A stretch of DNA of 64,000 nucleotides. Origin: Viridothelium virens (Eukaryota; Ascomycota; Dothideomycetes; Trypetheliales; Trypetheliaceae). Of the stretch, positions 1 to 12,563 are shown one piece after another. Location of the stretch: NCBI GenBank assembly GCA_010094025.1, contig ML991776.1, forward strand, positions 1 through 64,000. The letters are read 5' to 3'. How positions within the stretch are numbered: position 1 is the first letter of the stretch; each line of letters opens with the position of its first letter. Both the position numbers and the translations under genes were made by a program. The notes beneath the pieces are model-generated. The model saw nothing but the letters and a program-made list of their open reading frames with translations. It ran no database searches and was not told the DNA's origin.

Positions 1-655
1 GGGGGAGGGGCTTACCTGTCACATAGCCCAAGCTGGTGGGGTCGACGCGGATGTCGACGCCGTCGAGCCAGGTCTGTCCGTGCTGGCCGAAGATGAAGTC
101 GGTGTTGCCGCTGATGTAGGACTTGGCGAAGAGGGAGTAGCCCGTCTCGGCCATGACAGTGTCTTGGTAGCCCGTGAACTTGCAGCCGTAGAAACCCTGG
201 TTGCCGGCGTTGGAGCTCAGCGCGAGCGCCTGTGAGCCCGAGCCGTAGCTGTTGGCTAGGTTGACGTTGTAGAGTTTGAAGCCGGCGCTCGTCTCGGCCC
301 GAAGGGTGCCGGTACCGTCATCGGTGAGGCCGGAGGCTTGGGAGGCACCGTTGGTGATGGTTACGGAGTTGGAAGTGTAGGAGCTGGTGTCGGTGGTGGA
401 GCCGTAGATGGTGAGGAGACCCTTCAGGGCAGGGATCGCGACCTGTTCGGAGTAGGTCCCGGGGTAGATGAAGATGGACTGTGCCGAGGTTGATGAAGTG
501 CTGAGAGCCTTGACAGCAGCAGAGACGGTCTTGTATTGACCACTTGATGCGTTGGAGTTCACAACAAGAGCTCCAGCAGGAGGAGACGTACGGCTGGTGG
601 CAGATGCGAGAGAGGCACTGAGGATGATGCCTCGGAGATAGGATATGACTTTCAT
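1..655 (-). CDS. Secreted pectinesterase (pectin methylesterase), 5' part, runs off the window
   Basis: Carbohydrate esterase family 8 enzyme that removes methyl esters from pectin outside the cell. The start codon is at 655 and is followed by a signal peptide (MKVISYLRGIILSASLASA). The first exon gives about 213 residues and ends at 16; a GTAAG donor occupies 15-11 and the rest lies beyond the window edge. The family signatures are visible: GYQDTVMAETGYSLF around residues 160-175 carries the first catalytic Asp, and SGNTDFIFG near 185 carries the second. N-terminal repeats such as SIFIYPGTYSEQV and LLTIYGS fit the right-handed beta-helix. The protein is incomplete here: the C-terminal helix turns and the catalytic Arg are missing. 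Pectin lyase is excluded by the QDT and DFIFG motifs. Pectinesterases point to a plant-associated or saprotrophic lifestyle. Confidence 0.9.
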   Translation of the reverse strand, partial: MKVISYLRGIILSASLASATSRTSPPAGALVVNSNASSGQYKTVSAAVKALSTSSTSAQSIFIYPGTYSEQVAIPALKGLLTIYGSTTDTSSYTSNSVTITNGASQASGLTDDGTGTLRAETSAGFKLYNVNLANSYGSGSQALALSSNAGNQGFYGCKFTGYQDTVMAETGYSLFAKSYISGNTDFIFGQHGQTWLDGVDIRVDPTSLGYVTGKPLP

Positions 656-1429
656 GACGAGAAACGAGGAGGTTGGATTATGTACAGAAACGAATGGACA
701 GAGAAGTGAAACTCAAAGGATAGGTAAGAGAAGGGAAAGATGAACTTTAGAAGCAGACCGTAGAGCATCAAGAAGTCAAATACTGACGATGAACATGGGT
801 ATATACATGTTTCTCCGCACAGGCGCCGCAGCATTGGATTAAAGATATGCTACCACTGCATGAAACCGAGACTAGATCAGCGAAGAAGGCCTCAAGAATT
901 CGTGATACATGGAAAATTGAGCAAGTGATTAAGGATCTTCGCGGGACTCTCCAAAGCTTCTCCCTATTGGCGCAAGAATGTTTAATTTCAGGGACCCCCA
1001 CTACGGGCTAAAGTTGAAACGACGAGGATTCCGCTTAAATGACCCGAACCCTACTATCCCCAGTCACTGACCCTGGCATTCATGACCTAAGCAGAAGACT
1101 CCTTGTTATCTGTTTACATGGCATGTCTCGAAGCAAAATTCATCGAAAATATCTCTGGTCGTTAGGTGGGTATACATATCAGCTAATCTCTCTCACACAC
1201 GTAGTTAGAGTTTCTCCCTTCATGCCACCACAGATGAGGGGTGGGCTTTTCCCGCCTCTCTCCGTCTTCCACTCTAAGAAATCATAAGTCGCTAGCGACC
1301 ACCGCTACTCCGTCGAGAGAAGACCCAGCTCGTGCCTGCGCCTTATACAATTTGTGTCAATTCTGACAGTCCCGCAATGCACTTCTTTGCGTCGAAGTAC
1401 TCTTGGGCCCAAAGGAAGCCAAGGCACAT
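656..1429. other. Intergenic, no gene seen
   Basis: Upstream region of the pectinesterase gene and downstream region of the next minus-strand gene. Only short overlapping ORFs in conflicting frames occur. I see no conserved domain, RNA gene or repeat. Confidence 0.5.
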
Positions 1430-2098
1430 TTATTTGCATACCTCCAATTCGATGTAGTTGGAGGCTGGTACGACGAGGCTCGGGCTGAAAGCTCGAGAGA
1501 TCGAGTTCTCCAATACTGGCTTGTTCCTGAAATCCTCCTTGCGCCCCCAACTCCACCATTCGAGTGACTCGCCAAGGAACCTATATGCATATCTCTTGCC
1601 CAGCTCAAAGTCTTCTACGAAATCCTCGTCCGGGTATAGACTCAGACTTTGACTATAGCTTTCTCCAGGCTTCAACTCTACAAATTCCGTATCTTGCGCC
1701 ACGTTGACTGCATCTTTTGGACCGGGCTCGAAATACGGAGGGCCCTTGCCGGCGTCGTAGTTTTCAATAAAATGGTAACCGTCCTCTTCGATGCGGAAAA
1801 GAGCGAAGCTGATTCCGTCGGTACCCCAGTCGATGATAGGGTCTTTGAATGTGATGGGTTGAGACGAGGTGCCGGGGTTGTAGGTAAGCGTGACGTTAAC
1901 ATCATAGCTACCGCTACTGAGGGAGAGCCTGGGCTTTGCTTCGAGGCTCATGGTGATATCAGCGGTTCCGGGTCTGCCTCTTGTATTAGTGAAAGAGTAG
2001 AGGAAGTAGAGAAGAAGAAAGAGGCCGCAAGCAGATTGCACTCACTTCCGTGTTGTTATAGGATCGAAAGGCGGTGGTCGCGCAAATTTGGGCTCCAT
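1430..2098 (-). CDS. Hypothetical protein, two exons
   Basis: Function not recognised. Exon 1 runs 2098-2046 (start MEPKFARPPPFDPI), with a GTGAGT donor. The intron ends after CTAATACAAG, so exon 2 is 1979-1430; an AG six bases further would also keep the frame. The product is about 200 residues. The middle shows alternating beta-type sequence (DVNVTLTYN, GISFALFRIEEDGYHF), and near the C-terminus is EDFVEDFELGKRYAYRFLG. There are no membrane segments if the intron is removed; an apparent N-terminal hydrophobic stretch in the unspliced frame is intron sequence. The beta-rich pattern with an ELKPGESYSQSLSL element resembles an immunoglobulin-like or arrestin-like fold, but that is speculation. 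Codon use and long stop-free length support it being real. Confidence 0.6.
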
Positions 2099-3589
2099 TT
2101 TGATAGAATTGTGATGGACTGACATTCCTAGCATGAAAGTCGTAGGTAGATGCTGGGGTTCGGGAGGATTTAGTGATCGTCGGCCCGGCAGGAGGGTGCA
2201 GGTGAGCTGCTGCTTCGCACGTACCCTGCCCTATTCCATACCTTATCGTACCTAAGGTACGTCAGACCTTGCAAACCTGATCGCTTTTATTAGGTAGTAA
2301 GCACAAACACCGAAAGTGCACTTTTCGCCACAATCCACGTGCCATCCAATCTCGACCCAGTTAGAAATGTTTGGTAATTCCATCCGTCTAAGTAAATGAT
2401 ATCAGAGAGTGGATATTTGATCACGAAAGACCCAAGACTCATGACTCGAGACTCAAGGTTCAAAGCTTGGAATATTGAGACCTGTTTGATAAGTACCTTG
2501 TGCTATTTGAAAATGGTCTAACATTTCTTGACGGATGTTTTCGCGCTTCCATTCTTGAGTACAGTTCTCTGCGTCGATGTTACATTTTCGCGGTACAGGG
2601 GACGGATGTCCTCCGTGACGTACTGGCTGCACAGCGCTCGCCTGGACCAGAAATCCGAATAATAGCAATGCGGCTACTGAGATCAGTGTAACCCAGTCAG
2701 CTATGGAGTCAGAGTAAAGTTTGGAATGGGCAGTGTTCTGGGTCAATTCACCAGAATTCGTCTGCCACGGAGATCGAAGAGTGGTCTTGGTCTAAGGGCG
2801 CTTCTGTTCTGCTTGTCTGAATATCCAAAACTTCTGAACGTCTGCTGAGGGTGGTCTGGCTGTATTTCACCGGAATTTGAAACCCATCATCTCTGTCACA
2901 GAGTTTGCACAGTGGTCTGGAGGTCCTTCTGTCCGAAAAAGGGAAGAGACGAGGAAAGGCGAACTCTGCTACGCCGAGCGCAAAGTAGCTGAGAGCTGCC
3001 GCAATTGTGGTACTTTGGTTTCAAGGAAACATAATCTCTAGCGGAGAAGATGATGTATGGATTGACCTAGGAACTGCGATGACCCTATACAATAAATCGA
3101 AGTCTCACAGGATGGCGGGACAGGATAAGAAGACCTTCACAATTACCTGGAGTACCCTGATTGAAGGTGGAACAATCATAGAACGCAGAGACCAACAACA
3201 TCTTGTAAAGGCATACATCGGTACGTGATGTACCGCAAGTCTAACGATCGGCACGTTGGTGTACTTGACGAATGAATATTGGACGGCATACGTGGACCTA
3301 ATTAGACGAATCTCTAACTGTTAGGCTTCGTAGAGACGAGAGACTGCAGATGTTGGCGAGCTGGCGCGTTTTGATTCGGTACAGTATGGATGATAACAAT
3401 CACGAATCTGTCACAACTACACGGGGAAGATAAGAACCCGCCTGGATCGAACCTCCTAACGCGTATATTAGGTTGATGGATGGAAAAGACACTCTTCGTA
3501 CGCACCAACACATCTCACATGGAGCAACGATACCACCACAGACTCCCATCTAAGCGGCAGACGACTGTCATTAGACATACTACTCCACT
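2099..3589. other. Intergenic, possible small or decayed coding remains
   Basis: A pseudo-palindrome lies at 2247-2261 (7-bp arms). On the minus strand, 2687-2453 is open and encodes a hydrophobic helix (WVTLISVAALLLFGFLVQA) followed by a Cys-containing tail. It has no ATG at its start and no upstream exon could be joined with confidence. The rest holds nothing I can support. Confidence 0.35.
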
Positions 3590-4077
3590 TCAGTGTCTCC
3601 ACCTATTCGGAAATCATCAGAACCCGTACAATTTCCGAGCCATTTCCGCCCACGGTTGGCACAAAACACCTAACAGGGGAAATACACTGACCATTCTTTC
3701 ATATCGCCAACCGCTGCATTGGCTGCGTCTGCGCCCAAGGTAGCGCCAAAACCCCACATAGCCGCTTGTAGAACCTGCCCACCATACATGCGTAGCTGGA
3801 ATCTGGGTCAGTATTGACTGATTCGTAGAGCCATGATGGTAACTAGTAGACAGAGTTCTCCTCGTGCTAGGTATACCCGTTGAACATGCAGAAACAAGAA
3901 AATCTTTGTATTGCTTTGTGTGAAGATGAGATAACTTTAGCGCGGAACTGATGGCTAGAAACTCACGTAGTGATGCGATTGGTGGTTCTGATAGCCCTGG
4001 TGGAAAAGACCACGATCTTGATGAGGAGTCTCGCTATCTGAGGGCGGCGTAGGGAAATTGGGATGTTGAACAGACAT
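3590..4077 (-). CDS. Small glycine-rich membrane-type protein, three exons, 75 aa
   Basis: Not recognised by name. Exons are 4077-3967, 3795-3692 and 3602-3590. The donors are GTGAGT and GTCAGT, and the acceptors CCAG and ATAG. The reading frame closes at 75 residues. Residues 1-37 are polar and Pro/His/Gln-rich (MSVQHPNFPTPPSDSETP). Exon 2 encodes one compact segment, MYGGQVLQAAMWGFGATLGA, then DAANAAVGDMKEW, with GxxxG-type spacing suited to a short membrane helix or hairpin. If the last intron is retained the protein ends a few residues later (WSVYFPC). Small proteins of this shape are often mitochondrial outer- or inner-membrane components, but that is inference. The start was chosen at the Met just before the Pro-rich stretch; an upstream in-frame ORF extension looks non-coding. 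Confidence 0.6.
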
Positions 4078-4490
4078 GCTGCAAGGGATATACTCGCAGA
4101 GTACAGGAGGATAGAGATGGGAGCGTGGAGATAGGAGAACAATTGTGTAGAAAGCCTTGGTGAAGATCTTGCTTGAGAGCAACAGGATAATCTGCCCCGC
4201 CATGCCGTGATGTCATGTTGCGAGATAAGCGTGGGCCAAAAATACTTACACTGCCTCTACCCCGTGCGAAGGCAGAAGTGCCTTTCAGCTTTTTCTTCTA
4301 ATATGTCGGTAAGTCAACAAGCTTTCCCAAGTCAAACACACCACTGTTCAGAGGTTCTGTGGACGTGGCAAAGTTGTAGATAGAAGCGGCCGGCCGCACC
4401 TCTTGTCATACAGAGCTCCGTGACCAAGTGGCATTCAGGAGAACCTCATTTGTCTACTTCGCAACACGTGCGAAATCCATTGTCGAGGTA
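4078..4490. other. Intergenic, no gene seen
   Basis: Promoter side of the 75-aa gene and 3' side of the aldolase gene, both on the minus strand. The only notable item is a GC-rich GGCCGGCC core near 4389-4396. No ORF is supported. Confidence 0.4.
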
Positions 4491-5477
4491 TCAGACCTTT
4501 GCTACACTCCCACAGACTTGCATCTGCCATTCGATACGCTCCTGCATTACACAAGTGGCTTCCTCCATGAACTTGGTTGTTGGGATCTTGCCACCTTTCT
4601 CGCGAAGAAGCTCAGCGTATGGTCTCGCTATGAGTTTGTTGACATTTATCTTCGAAACACCGTGCTCGATACATCGTTGTATTGTTTCCGGAGGCACAGC
4701 TGTCGTGCCATGTAATACCAATCGAACACGTCCCCTTGCCTCCTGACGGATTGATTCGAGCCTGAAGATATCAAATATGAGTATCTAGGCTTTCTCCCGT
4801 AACGACAAAAGCAAGACTCCGCTAGACTCACCTATCGAATTCTAGCTGCACCCCCCTCGGACCATACTCTCCGTGGACATTTCCAAAAGCAGGCGCTAAG
4901 AAGTCGATTCCCGTGCGCACAAACTCCTCCACTTCTTCGGGTGTGGTCATCATGCCTGTCAAGTCTTCCGTCCCCTTCAGCCCATCCTCTCCACCTTCGA
5001 TCCGTCCCGGCTCTGCCTCAACCGCAATGCCGCGCTCGTGACAGTAAGTCGTCAACTCCTTGGTCAATCGTAAATTTTCTGCTTTTTCGTAGTGTGACAT
5101 GTCCACCATGATACTGTCGAAACCCCTCTCTGGGCCAAGGTCGGCAGCGAAGCGAATATCCTCCGGCGATGCGGCGTGATCGAGATGCAATGCGATTGGG
5201 ACGGAGGCCGAATGCGCGACAGATGCTGCGAAGGCGATGAGGTGGGAGGAAGCATAACGAATAGCCCAGGGAAATAGCAGGATCATAGCGGGAGATCGCT
5301 GTGCTTCTGCCGCGCGAGCGACCGCGAGGATTGCTTCGATGTTGTAGCAGACGACCGAGACGATGCCATAGCGACCCTTTTCTGCGGCTTCAAGGCTGGA
5401 AATCGGGAGTCAGTAGGGCCATTGGACTGCTCAGGGAGTTGGAATAACATCTTGATGCTTCTATTATTACTGAGCAT
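4491..5477 (-). CDS. Class II fructose-bisphosphate aldolase family protein
   Basis: Zinc-dependent aldolase family (FbaA/GatY/KbaY type), cytosolic. Exons are 5477-5449, 5395-4832 and 4761-4491, giving 287 residues, the usual length. The first exon gives MLSNNRSIKI, joined to LEAAEKGRYGIVSVVCYNIE. The first donor (GTTATT) is weak but the junction restores the family N-terminus exactly. Visible motifs are VPIALHLDHAAS (zinc-ligand His and catalytic Asp region), EAEPGRIEGGEDG, APAFGNVHGEYGP (zinc-ligand His) and LVLHGTTAVPPE followed by GVSKINVN (phosphate-binding loop). The usual HGGSG is HGTTA here, so it may act on a different phosphorylated sugar or ketose. Many fungi carry such paralogues beside the glycolytic enzyme. 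The exact substrate is unknown. Confidence 0.85.
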
Positions 5478-8400
5478 TTTCCTCAGCGCAATCTAAGTGA
5501 TAGGATGGAAGCATTTTGAACTTGGAGGACATATTAGCTGCGGCGACGTCATAGGACCATAACCTCGGCTAACTTGCCTTTTCTTGGATTTTCCTTGCCT
5601 TAAGTTGTGTCGCATGAGTTGAGACTCTCAGTGCTTCGCTGATTAGACAAAGACGGCATGAGTTACGGAGTAAAGTGTCTCGCAGATGCGTGAATAAGGC
5701 CTACCATGCCGGAATCAAGCTCGCTGGATGCGCCCTCGTGACGCCCCGTGAATCAACGAAATGACCAATTGAAAAATAAAAGTCGGTAGCCGTGCGCAAG
5801 TGGCTGGATAGGTAGGGCTGCTACATCGAGTAGGATTCTACGACTCTTCGAATTCAGGAGATATCGGGAGGCGGACTTCTAAGTCCATCGACCTTCTGGC
5901 AAAGCCTTCTATGCCTTCACCCCTTGATGATCCTCCCCGCTATTCTGTTTCAGAACATGCATGGAAGAGGTGATTTGATCAGGGTTTCTTCCTTGACCAA
6001 CTGAGTGTTGCCTGCCGTCGGCCGATACAGAAATCAGGCGAGGCAGTCCAAACTGTTTGAGTGCGACACCTCATCAATTCCAGTCGACGTTCGCAAATGG
6101 ATACGAGCTCCTCCATCGTGTCCTCTTTGAACGCCTCCATTGCCATTCTCCCGGTGATCTTTGTGACCGAGCTCTGCCACCGTTGCCGACCCTATGCATC
6201 GTAGATGACTTGTGCATGCGGCGCAGTTCAACTTCGGACTTGGCGAACCTCCGCATTTTGAAGAGTGGCAAGCAAGAATGGAGGCACAGACGGGGATTCA
6301 GACAGGGCATTTTGATCCTTGATCCTTTAGCTATTACGACGCTACGAAAACCCTGGCTAAGAGTCGGAGTAGCTGTCCAAGGTCTTGGAGAAAGATGGCT
6401 GAGTTTGGCCGCAGATGAAATTAGGAGGCAGAGAATTCGAAATCACCTACACAATGGAGAATATATTGTAGAAACCAGACAGATCGGTCCAGATGAGCTC
6501 CGATATCGAGATGATGGAAGCAATAAGGAAACGTGAAATGATACTACATCCACCAACAAGATCGAGTTCCTAAGGAACGCTATTTGATCAATGATGAGTG
6601 ATGGGCACAGTTTAGGATTATCAACCTTAGAAAATGTCCCTTAAAATGCAGGGATGGTTGAAGGCACGCTGTTAGGTAAGACTTGAAACTTGTTTGACCC
6701 ACATCATCTTGACCGCGAGCTCATCCTAGAAGCGGAGCTCGAATTCTTGCGACTGACAATAAGAATGCTGTGCCGTTGACGTATCAGAAAAGAACGTAGC
6801 TTCTAATAGGCCGACTAAGATGCGACTAGTGGTTTGCCGAACGCATGGTCTAGTGCATGCAATGTGATTGCTCGTCGACCGAGCCGTGTTGAAGCTAGTA
6901 GTTTCGTGGCCAACCAAGGCACTTATTGTATAGAGCTATAGCTGTGCCCCAAAGCTTCGGGCGTGTACCTGATTCCGGACGGAAGACGGATGACCCGCAG
7001 GTGTAAGATTCATAAAACTTGATGGCGTGAATGGCGGGAATGGCGTGAATCTGTAACCGATCTCTATCGTACGGCGTCCAGTCTGGTACTGTATGTAAGT
7101 GCCATCGGGATCGGGGCAAATGATTATTTATCCCTTCACCCCTTGTCCGCAGTTGTCAAAAAGCAATGTGCAGATCCCAATCCCCTCGCTATCACGGAAT
7201 GCTAGATAGCGGAAGGACACGGCACCACGGGGTTCTAGAGGCGTGCCTCGAACCGTACCCCTGTTGGAGATTATCCACGTTTTCCGCATAGAACTTATTG
7301 CGGGGCGGAAGTAGCGGGTCGGTTTCATCCTTATAAGGCTCGTTCAACAGATTTCTCACCGGTTAGGTACCCTTGATCAGGGATTCAGACCGGGCTGCTG
7401 GATTCGAGCGAAGAGCGAGATCGTGCACCATATGCGAGCGGAACATGCGGCGCACAATGGCCCTTGAAGCCACGGCTTCCAGGCTACGTGATCGAAACTA
7501 CAAGCACGGCATGTTTTGACGTCCGCGGATGGTCTGATCCTCGAAAGGACTAGTCAACTAGTTAAAGGAGTCGGCGCAAGGCTGACAGACGGTCGATAAG
7601 GTGTTGAACTAAGCGTCCGTGCAGCCACGCGTACTCGATTCCCGCTCTGTACCATCGATCAGTAGGGGCTACCAAAGCAGACACCATCTTCATATGCGGG
7701 GGGCCAGCCAGGCTCGACTCTTCCGGTCTCTTGAGGCAATTTCGCGATTCTTGTTTTCAATTTTGCGAGGCTGCTCAGCTCTGCCGCACTGTGGATAGGA
7801 CCCCCACTGAAGTAACCGGTGATGAGTTGGGTCCCTTGCCTACTACCAACTAGCTTCGCGCTCAGTGTTTTCCGGGGCTGCGAGCTCGCGAAATGGTGCG
7901 GCGCAACCGGCGGCGCTGTCGTGAGGACACGGAGGTTAGTAAACACCGGTTAGCCCCTGTCGTTAAAGTGGCAATCCTAGCGGTCAGGCGGGAAACATCC
8001 GGTTCCTTGGATCTGGGCGGAAGCGAAAGCCGTACAGGACCTACGTATACCCAATATGGGGATAAGGTGATGGTGGCCGTTGTGTAGGGCGTAACAAGCC
8101 CTTGCTCAAGGCTGAGAAGCCGCGAATCTCGTCTTTGAGACCAATTGTGTATGCTCCTTGATAATTGTCCTGTGCCGACATCCCGTGTCCGGAATTGCCC
8201 GGCGCCCGCTCAATACGGAGTACTTGTGTCTGTTGAATCATTATCTTGAAGTCGTGTTACTGCACCCGAATTGACTTCTGCCTTGAGCAAGATACAGTAA
8301 AGTAGGTACCTTTGGCAAAGTGCATTGGTCATCAGGACTGCAGATGGCAGTGATGGAGGCGTACGTCACATCAATAGTCGAGTCGGTCTGCATCCATGCG

Positions 8401-11400
8401 CAAAACAATGCAACGGTAGTAGCTCGGTCTCGGTGTGCCTGACCCTGCTGGCTCGAGGCGTCCACAAAAACCCTTGGCTTTCTTGTGCACTCGATACAAA
8501 ATCGCCAGTGTGCAGGACTGCGGTGACTGGGGCGGCAGAATTCGTCCGAGCCCCAAAGCCAGCGAGGTGTGCTGATAACAGAGGCGTCCGGTGGTTGGCA
8601 GAGCCGGCAGCGGTTGCATCTCAGGAAATGAACGAGACCCATGCCCAGAACCGGAGTGGCACCTTGTTGCGAGATCATGATCCGCACGTCCGCCCTTGGG
8701 CGGCTCTTGGCTGCACCTTCTGCAGCTGCTGCACACCTCCCATGCAGTCAGGAGTCATCCATAGGGCTAGTCGCGTGGCAGCTCTTCAGCTTCAGCCCTA
8801 CGTGTCACGACCAAAGCGGGGGAAGGATGTCTGCAGTGTTCGCTGCATTCACGCTTTCGGGTAGCTGCGTGCATCATCGCCTGGCTCACCGTTTAATTTT
8901 CATACACTGGAGATGGTGGGCATAGGGATGCAGCGGTCAGGGCCGCTGGTCGATGGGTCTCGCAAACATGCCCCTGCACCTGCATTGAGGCGGCTGGGTC
9001 AACTTTGCAATGCATCCTGAGGCTCGTTCCAATCAAGCTTCTGCTCTCCTGTCTGGGCGATGCTCGAACAAGACTCACCGTGGCGATCCCCCTTCGAACG
9101 CGGACTTTTGATATGACCGATACGGCCGAGTTTCGCTCCGTAGCCTGCAACCATCGCACAAAAAGTCGCCGTGCAGGGTTTGATTATGTGATGACTTTCT
9201 GGGCGATGATGATATTGCAGGACAGCCGGCGATGCCGCCAGTTGTGCGGCCAAGCATTATTGCACGAGGGAGACACGATAGCACCACTCGTTCAGGTAGG
9301 ATACGAGCGTTGAGTCGCCGCCTTAAGCGCTGTTACCGATGACGTTGCGCTCATTGCAATCTCGGTTGGCCAAACCGAGCGTGGGTGGGGTAGTCGTTGG
9401 TGTGGGAATAATTATGAGCGGGCAGTCTTGGAGGCTCAATGTTCAGGAAATTTACCTGATTAGGCAATGTTCAAGGGCTAAAGACAGCAACTAATTAACC
9501 ATCTTGCTACCACTGATTCAGGCTCCCTCAGCTCATTGCCCATTTTCATGCGGGACGCGTCCCTGGGCTATAGCAGACTTGGCGGTTGTGAATATATTCG
9601 CTCGCGGACATATTATCCTTGCTTTGGGCTTCGCAACGAATACCTCGTATTGGTATTTGAAGGCCAACACCGAACTAGGCCTGAAGTGACCATATCCCTG
9701 TCGCAGCTAGGAACGCCTCAAGTAAATCCACTTCCAGTGGCTGTGTAGATCTCTCACAGAATTAAGTTAGTCGTGACTGACTGTAAGACATTGCACGTGT
9801 CGTCCGTTAGGCTTGAGTAATCATGGATGAATATTGCTGCGCTGATAAAGATCAGTACACTCAATGAAATTGAAATCATGGCTCTCGGGCAGATTCTGAG
9901 AGGTTACGCTAGGGTCTCATAATCACTGATCATTTTGACAAATGCTTCAAATCAAAGGGCCGGCCAACGATGCACGTGAATCGATCCCAATGGCATGACA
10001 ATTTATGCAAGCTTTGAAACGGCGTGCGGAACTGCCCGTGAGTAAAGCTTCGAGGATTAGATGTAGAAGGAGTCCTCCGTGCACCTGCATTAGGTATTCT
10101 TCCGCACATGCTTCGATGTTCGAGTAGCGTGTTGCCACACCGTTGTTCGAATTACTCCAGTGCTCTGGCGGAGTACACGTGCGAATCCTTGCTTTCCCAA
10201 GAATAACGTTAGCGGGCTCTAGGTTCCTCCGGCCTTCGCGGGGTATCCGTGCGCCTGAATTCGGCTGGCTGAGTGCTCTTTTTGGAGAGTGGCTATCCTC
10301 GTACCCAGTTGAGCTACTCCTCCTAGTAGATAACGGCGCAGTAAACTGCCAAAAGATCAGGACTGGACGTGTTCGTTTGCGAAACGAGATCGTTAGTTTC
10401 ACTATCATGGAGAGTAGGGAATCCCTGCCCTGAGACAAGGCAGTCTCTCCTCATTTGAAGAATAGTATCACTATATCAAAGAAGATACTTCATTAATAGG
10501 GATCGGCGAAAGATACGTGTGCGAAGGACAAGACTAGTCTCAAACGTTAACATCAAGCATTGCCAAATTAGGCGTATCTCTCAGGCTAGCTGTGCCTCGT
10601 TCGCTCACCCACGGCTCTAGCATACGCAGTTCCGTGGCTTTTACAGCATTTCGATGTGGGTTTGGTATTTAGTCCTCAAGTGCACTGTGCTCAATTGATC
10701 TGATGTCCCTTATGGCCGCCTGAAGAGTCCACCGGCTGAACGATCGGAACTATATTCCGGAAAGGAAAGGCCAAGCATCTGCTAGCGATTGGTCACGTAT
10801 CTGATGCCTTGACAGGTTGTAAATTGCAGGGCGCTATCACTACATTCGGTGGTCTAAAATCCTTTCGAGGGCATTGCGGAATGCTGAGCCTTTTCTTCCG
10901 GAATGGTGAGGTTCGTATGCAATTTTGCGAGACGTCTTCAGTGGATACAACGTTGAGTGATGACTTCGTTCTAGAACAATTGGGGTAATTTCGACAGGAT
11001 CTTCTTCACCGACAGAAGGTGCTGACTGTGTGTCGGCTGCCCCGAGCTGCTGGGTAGGCATGCGGGTGCTATAATGCAAGCCCTCGAGCGTTCCTTGTAG
11101 GGCTGGAGAGGTGAGGAAGGGGCACGGAAGTCAGTCAGACGGGAGGGAGTACCCTGAAAATCGCAGCTTCAGAAGCGGCTCCATAAGAATAGCCAAGATA
11201 GGCGCATTTAGCGGTCATTTTCAGGAATGTGCCGATCGGGCGAGTTGGAACACAAATTTAGAGATCTTGCCAAGCTCCTCAAATCGGTGCGGCCCAGCCC
11301 CCATCCTCGCAACCGTGATATCTTTGCCGTAGGGCTTCGAGGGGGCGTTGGTTGGCGGTTTAGAGCGGCGGCTAGGTCGGAATCAGAAAACGCTCGCAGA

Positions 11401-12563
11401 CGCCGTTCAAATTGACCAAGACTGCAGGCCAAGTGGGCGTGCGCAAGAGGGCCGGCACGGGTGACCGCCTTTCCCCAGTGAAGCTGCCACGTTCGCCATA
11501 CACCAACGACTCGCTCGAGCGGTGAAAGTCGTCCTTCACCCTCAGCCTTGCCCACCTCGACCCGCCGCTAGGCGAGGGCCGTTTTACTCCTCTGCTCGTT
11601 ATTTTTGTGCGACGTGCCGTACCAGAACGTGCTTGCCCCTCAACGGGAGCAGTGGAAGGCGTTGATTTGGCACGCAGAGGCACCAGAGGGATGCCACCAT
11701 CGACGCCGTATTGGCCCGCGAATCCGCCGACTGCGTCTCTGCGAAAGCCGCCCTGATGTGTTCGACGCCTGCTAGGGTGCAACTCAAATTGCGACCATGA
11801 CAACTTTCCATCTCATCATGTCGACAACGCCAGCCTGGCAGCGGTGACAAATGGGTGGAAAGTTGACTAATCGAGCCTCCCAACCATTAACAATGACTGG
11901 ATTCGAGGGTGGCAGAGAGCGCACACTGGGTGACTGGACCATACCGCCGCACCGCCTCTGCAGTTGACGTACCTATTCACCGTTATTCCGGTCAATGCAC
12001 GGCGACGCAAGCCATTCCCACCGTGTGACTCTTCGGCGACAATTCCACGCCCGTGCAGGGATCGATGCGTGTTCTGCGAAGGCTTGCCTGAGCGGGCTAG
12101 TGGCCTTCAGCCCTGTCATGCCAAATAAAGGCTGCTGCGATACCGCTTTTGGGTGGTATTGCTAAGCTCGCATGGTAACACGCGCACGCCAAAAGGCGCT
12201 GGTCGGTTCCCATCTAACCTACCGCCGATTCCAACCCCCGGCTACGCTCCGGAAGGGCGCAACAGGGATACGGTAGGGATGCGGCGGGCTTGCAGTACCC
12301 TGAGCATGGTATCTAGACTAGCAGGGGTCCTCTATCCTCCCAGGTGGTGATGTTGCGGAGTTGTGACGGACGGTGCGGACGAGCTGATAAATAGCTGATG
12401 GGCAGTCCAGCTCTGAAGCCCATCTAGTTGGGACCTCAAATACTCCCTGATCCCTAGAACTCCGATCTTCTTCCTTTAAAGTACCCTCCAACTTTTCTTT
12501 TCCACATTGGAGATCATCATTGCCTTACCTCATAAGGCTGCCTTGTTTACAGACTTAGCCAAC
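5478..12563. other. Seven-kilobase gene-poor stretch
   Basis: No gene can be supported in about 7 kb. Many short ORFs occur on both strands. The longest are 6057-6536 (+, 159 codons), 8325-8864 (+, 179 codons) and 8241-8687 (-, 148 codons). None has a domain, a signal peptide or a splice-supported extension, and overlapping frames compete. Base composition is near 50% GC and mixed, without an obvious AT-rich mutated-repeat look, terminal repeats or transposase motifs. TACGGAGTA elements lie at 5664-5672 and 8214-8222. Part of it is probably the long upstream region and 5' leader of the bZIP gene at 12564. Long promoters are common for fungal regulators. Confidence 0.5.

Noticed and set aside
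2453-2746. Minus-strand open frame with a hydrophobic helix
   Set aside because: No initiating ATG in the right place and no upstream exon joins convincingly. Could be a terminal exon of a lost gene.
3425-3445. tRNA B-box-like GGTTCGATCC on the minus strand
   Set aside because: No pairing T-stem, no matching acceptor stem and no A-box at the right distance.
6057-6536. 159-codon ORF, with minus-strand alternatives
   Set aside because: Several frames on both strands read equally well. No domain, splice pattern or start context singles one out.
8325-8864. 179-codon ORF in the gene-poor block
   Set aside because: Cys/Arg-rich with no domain, and an overlapping minus-strand ORF competes. This length is expected by chance in 64 kb.
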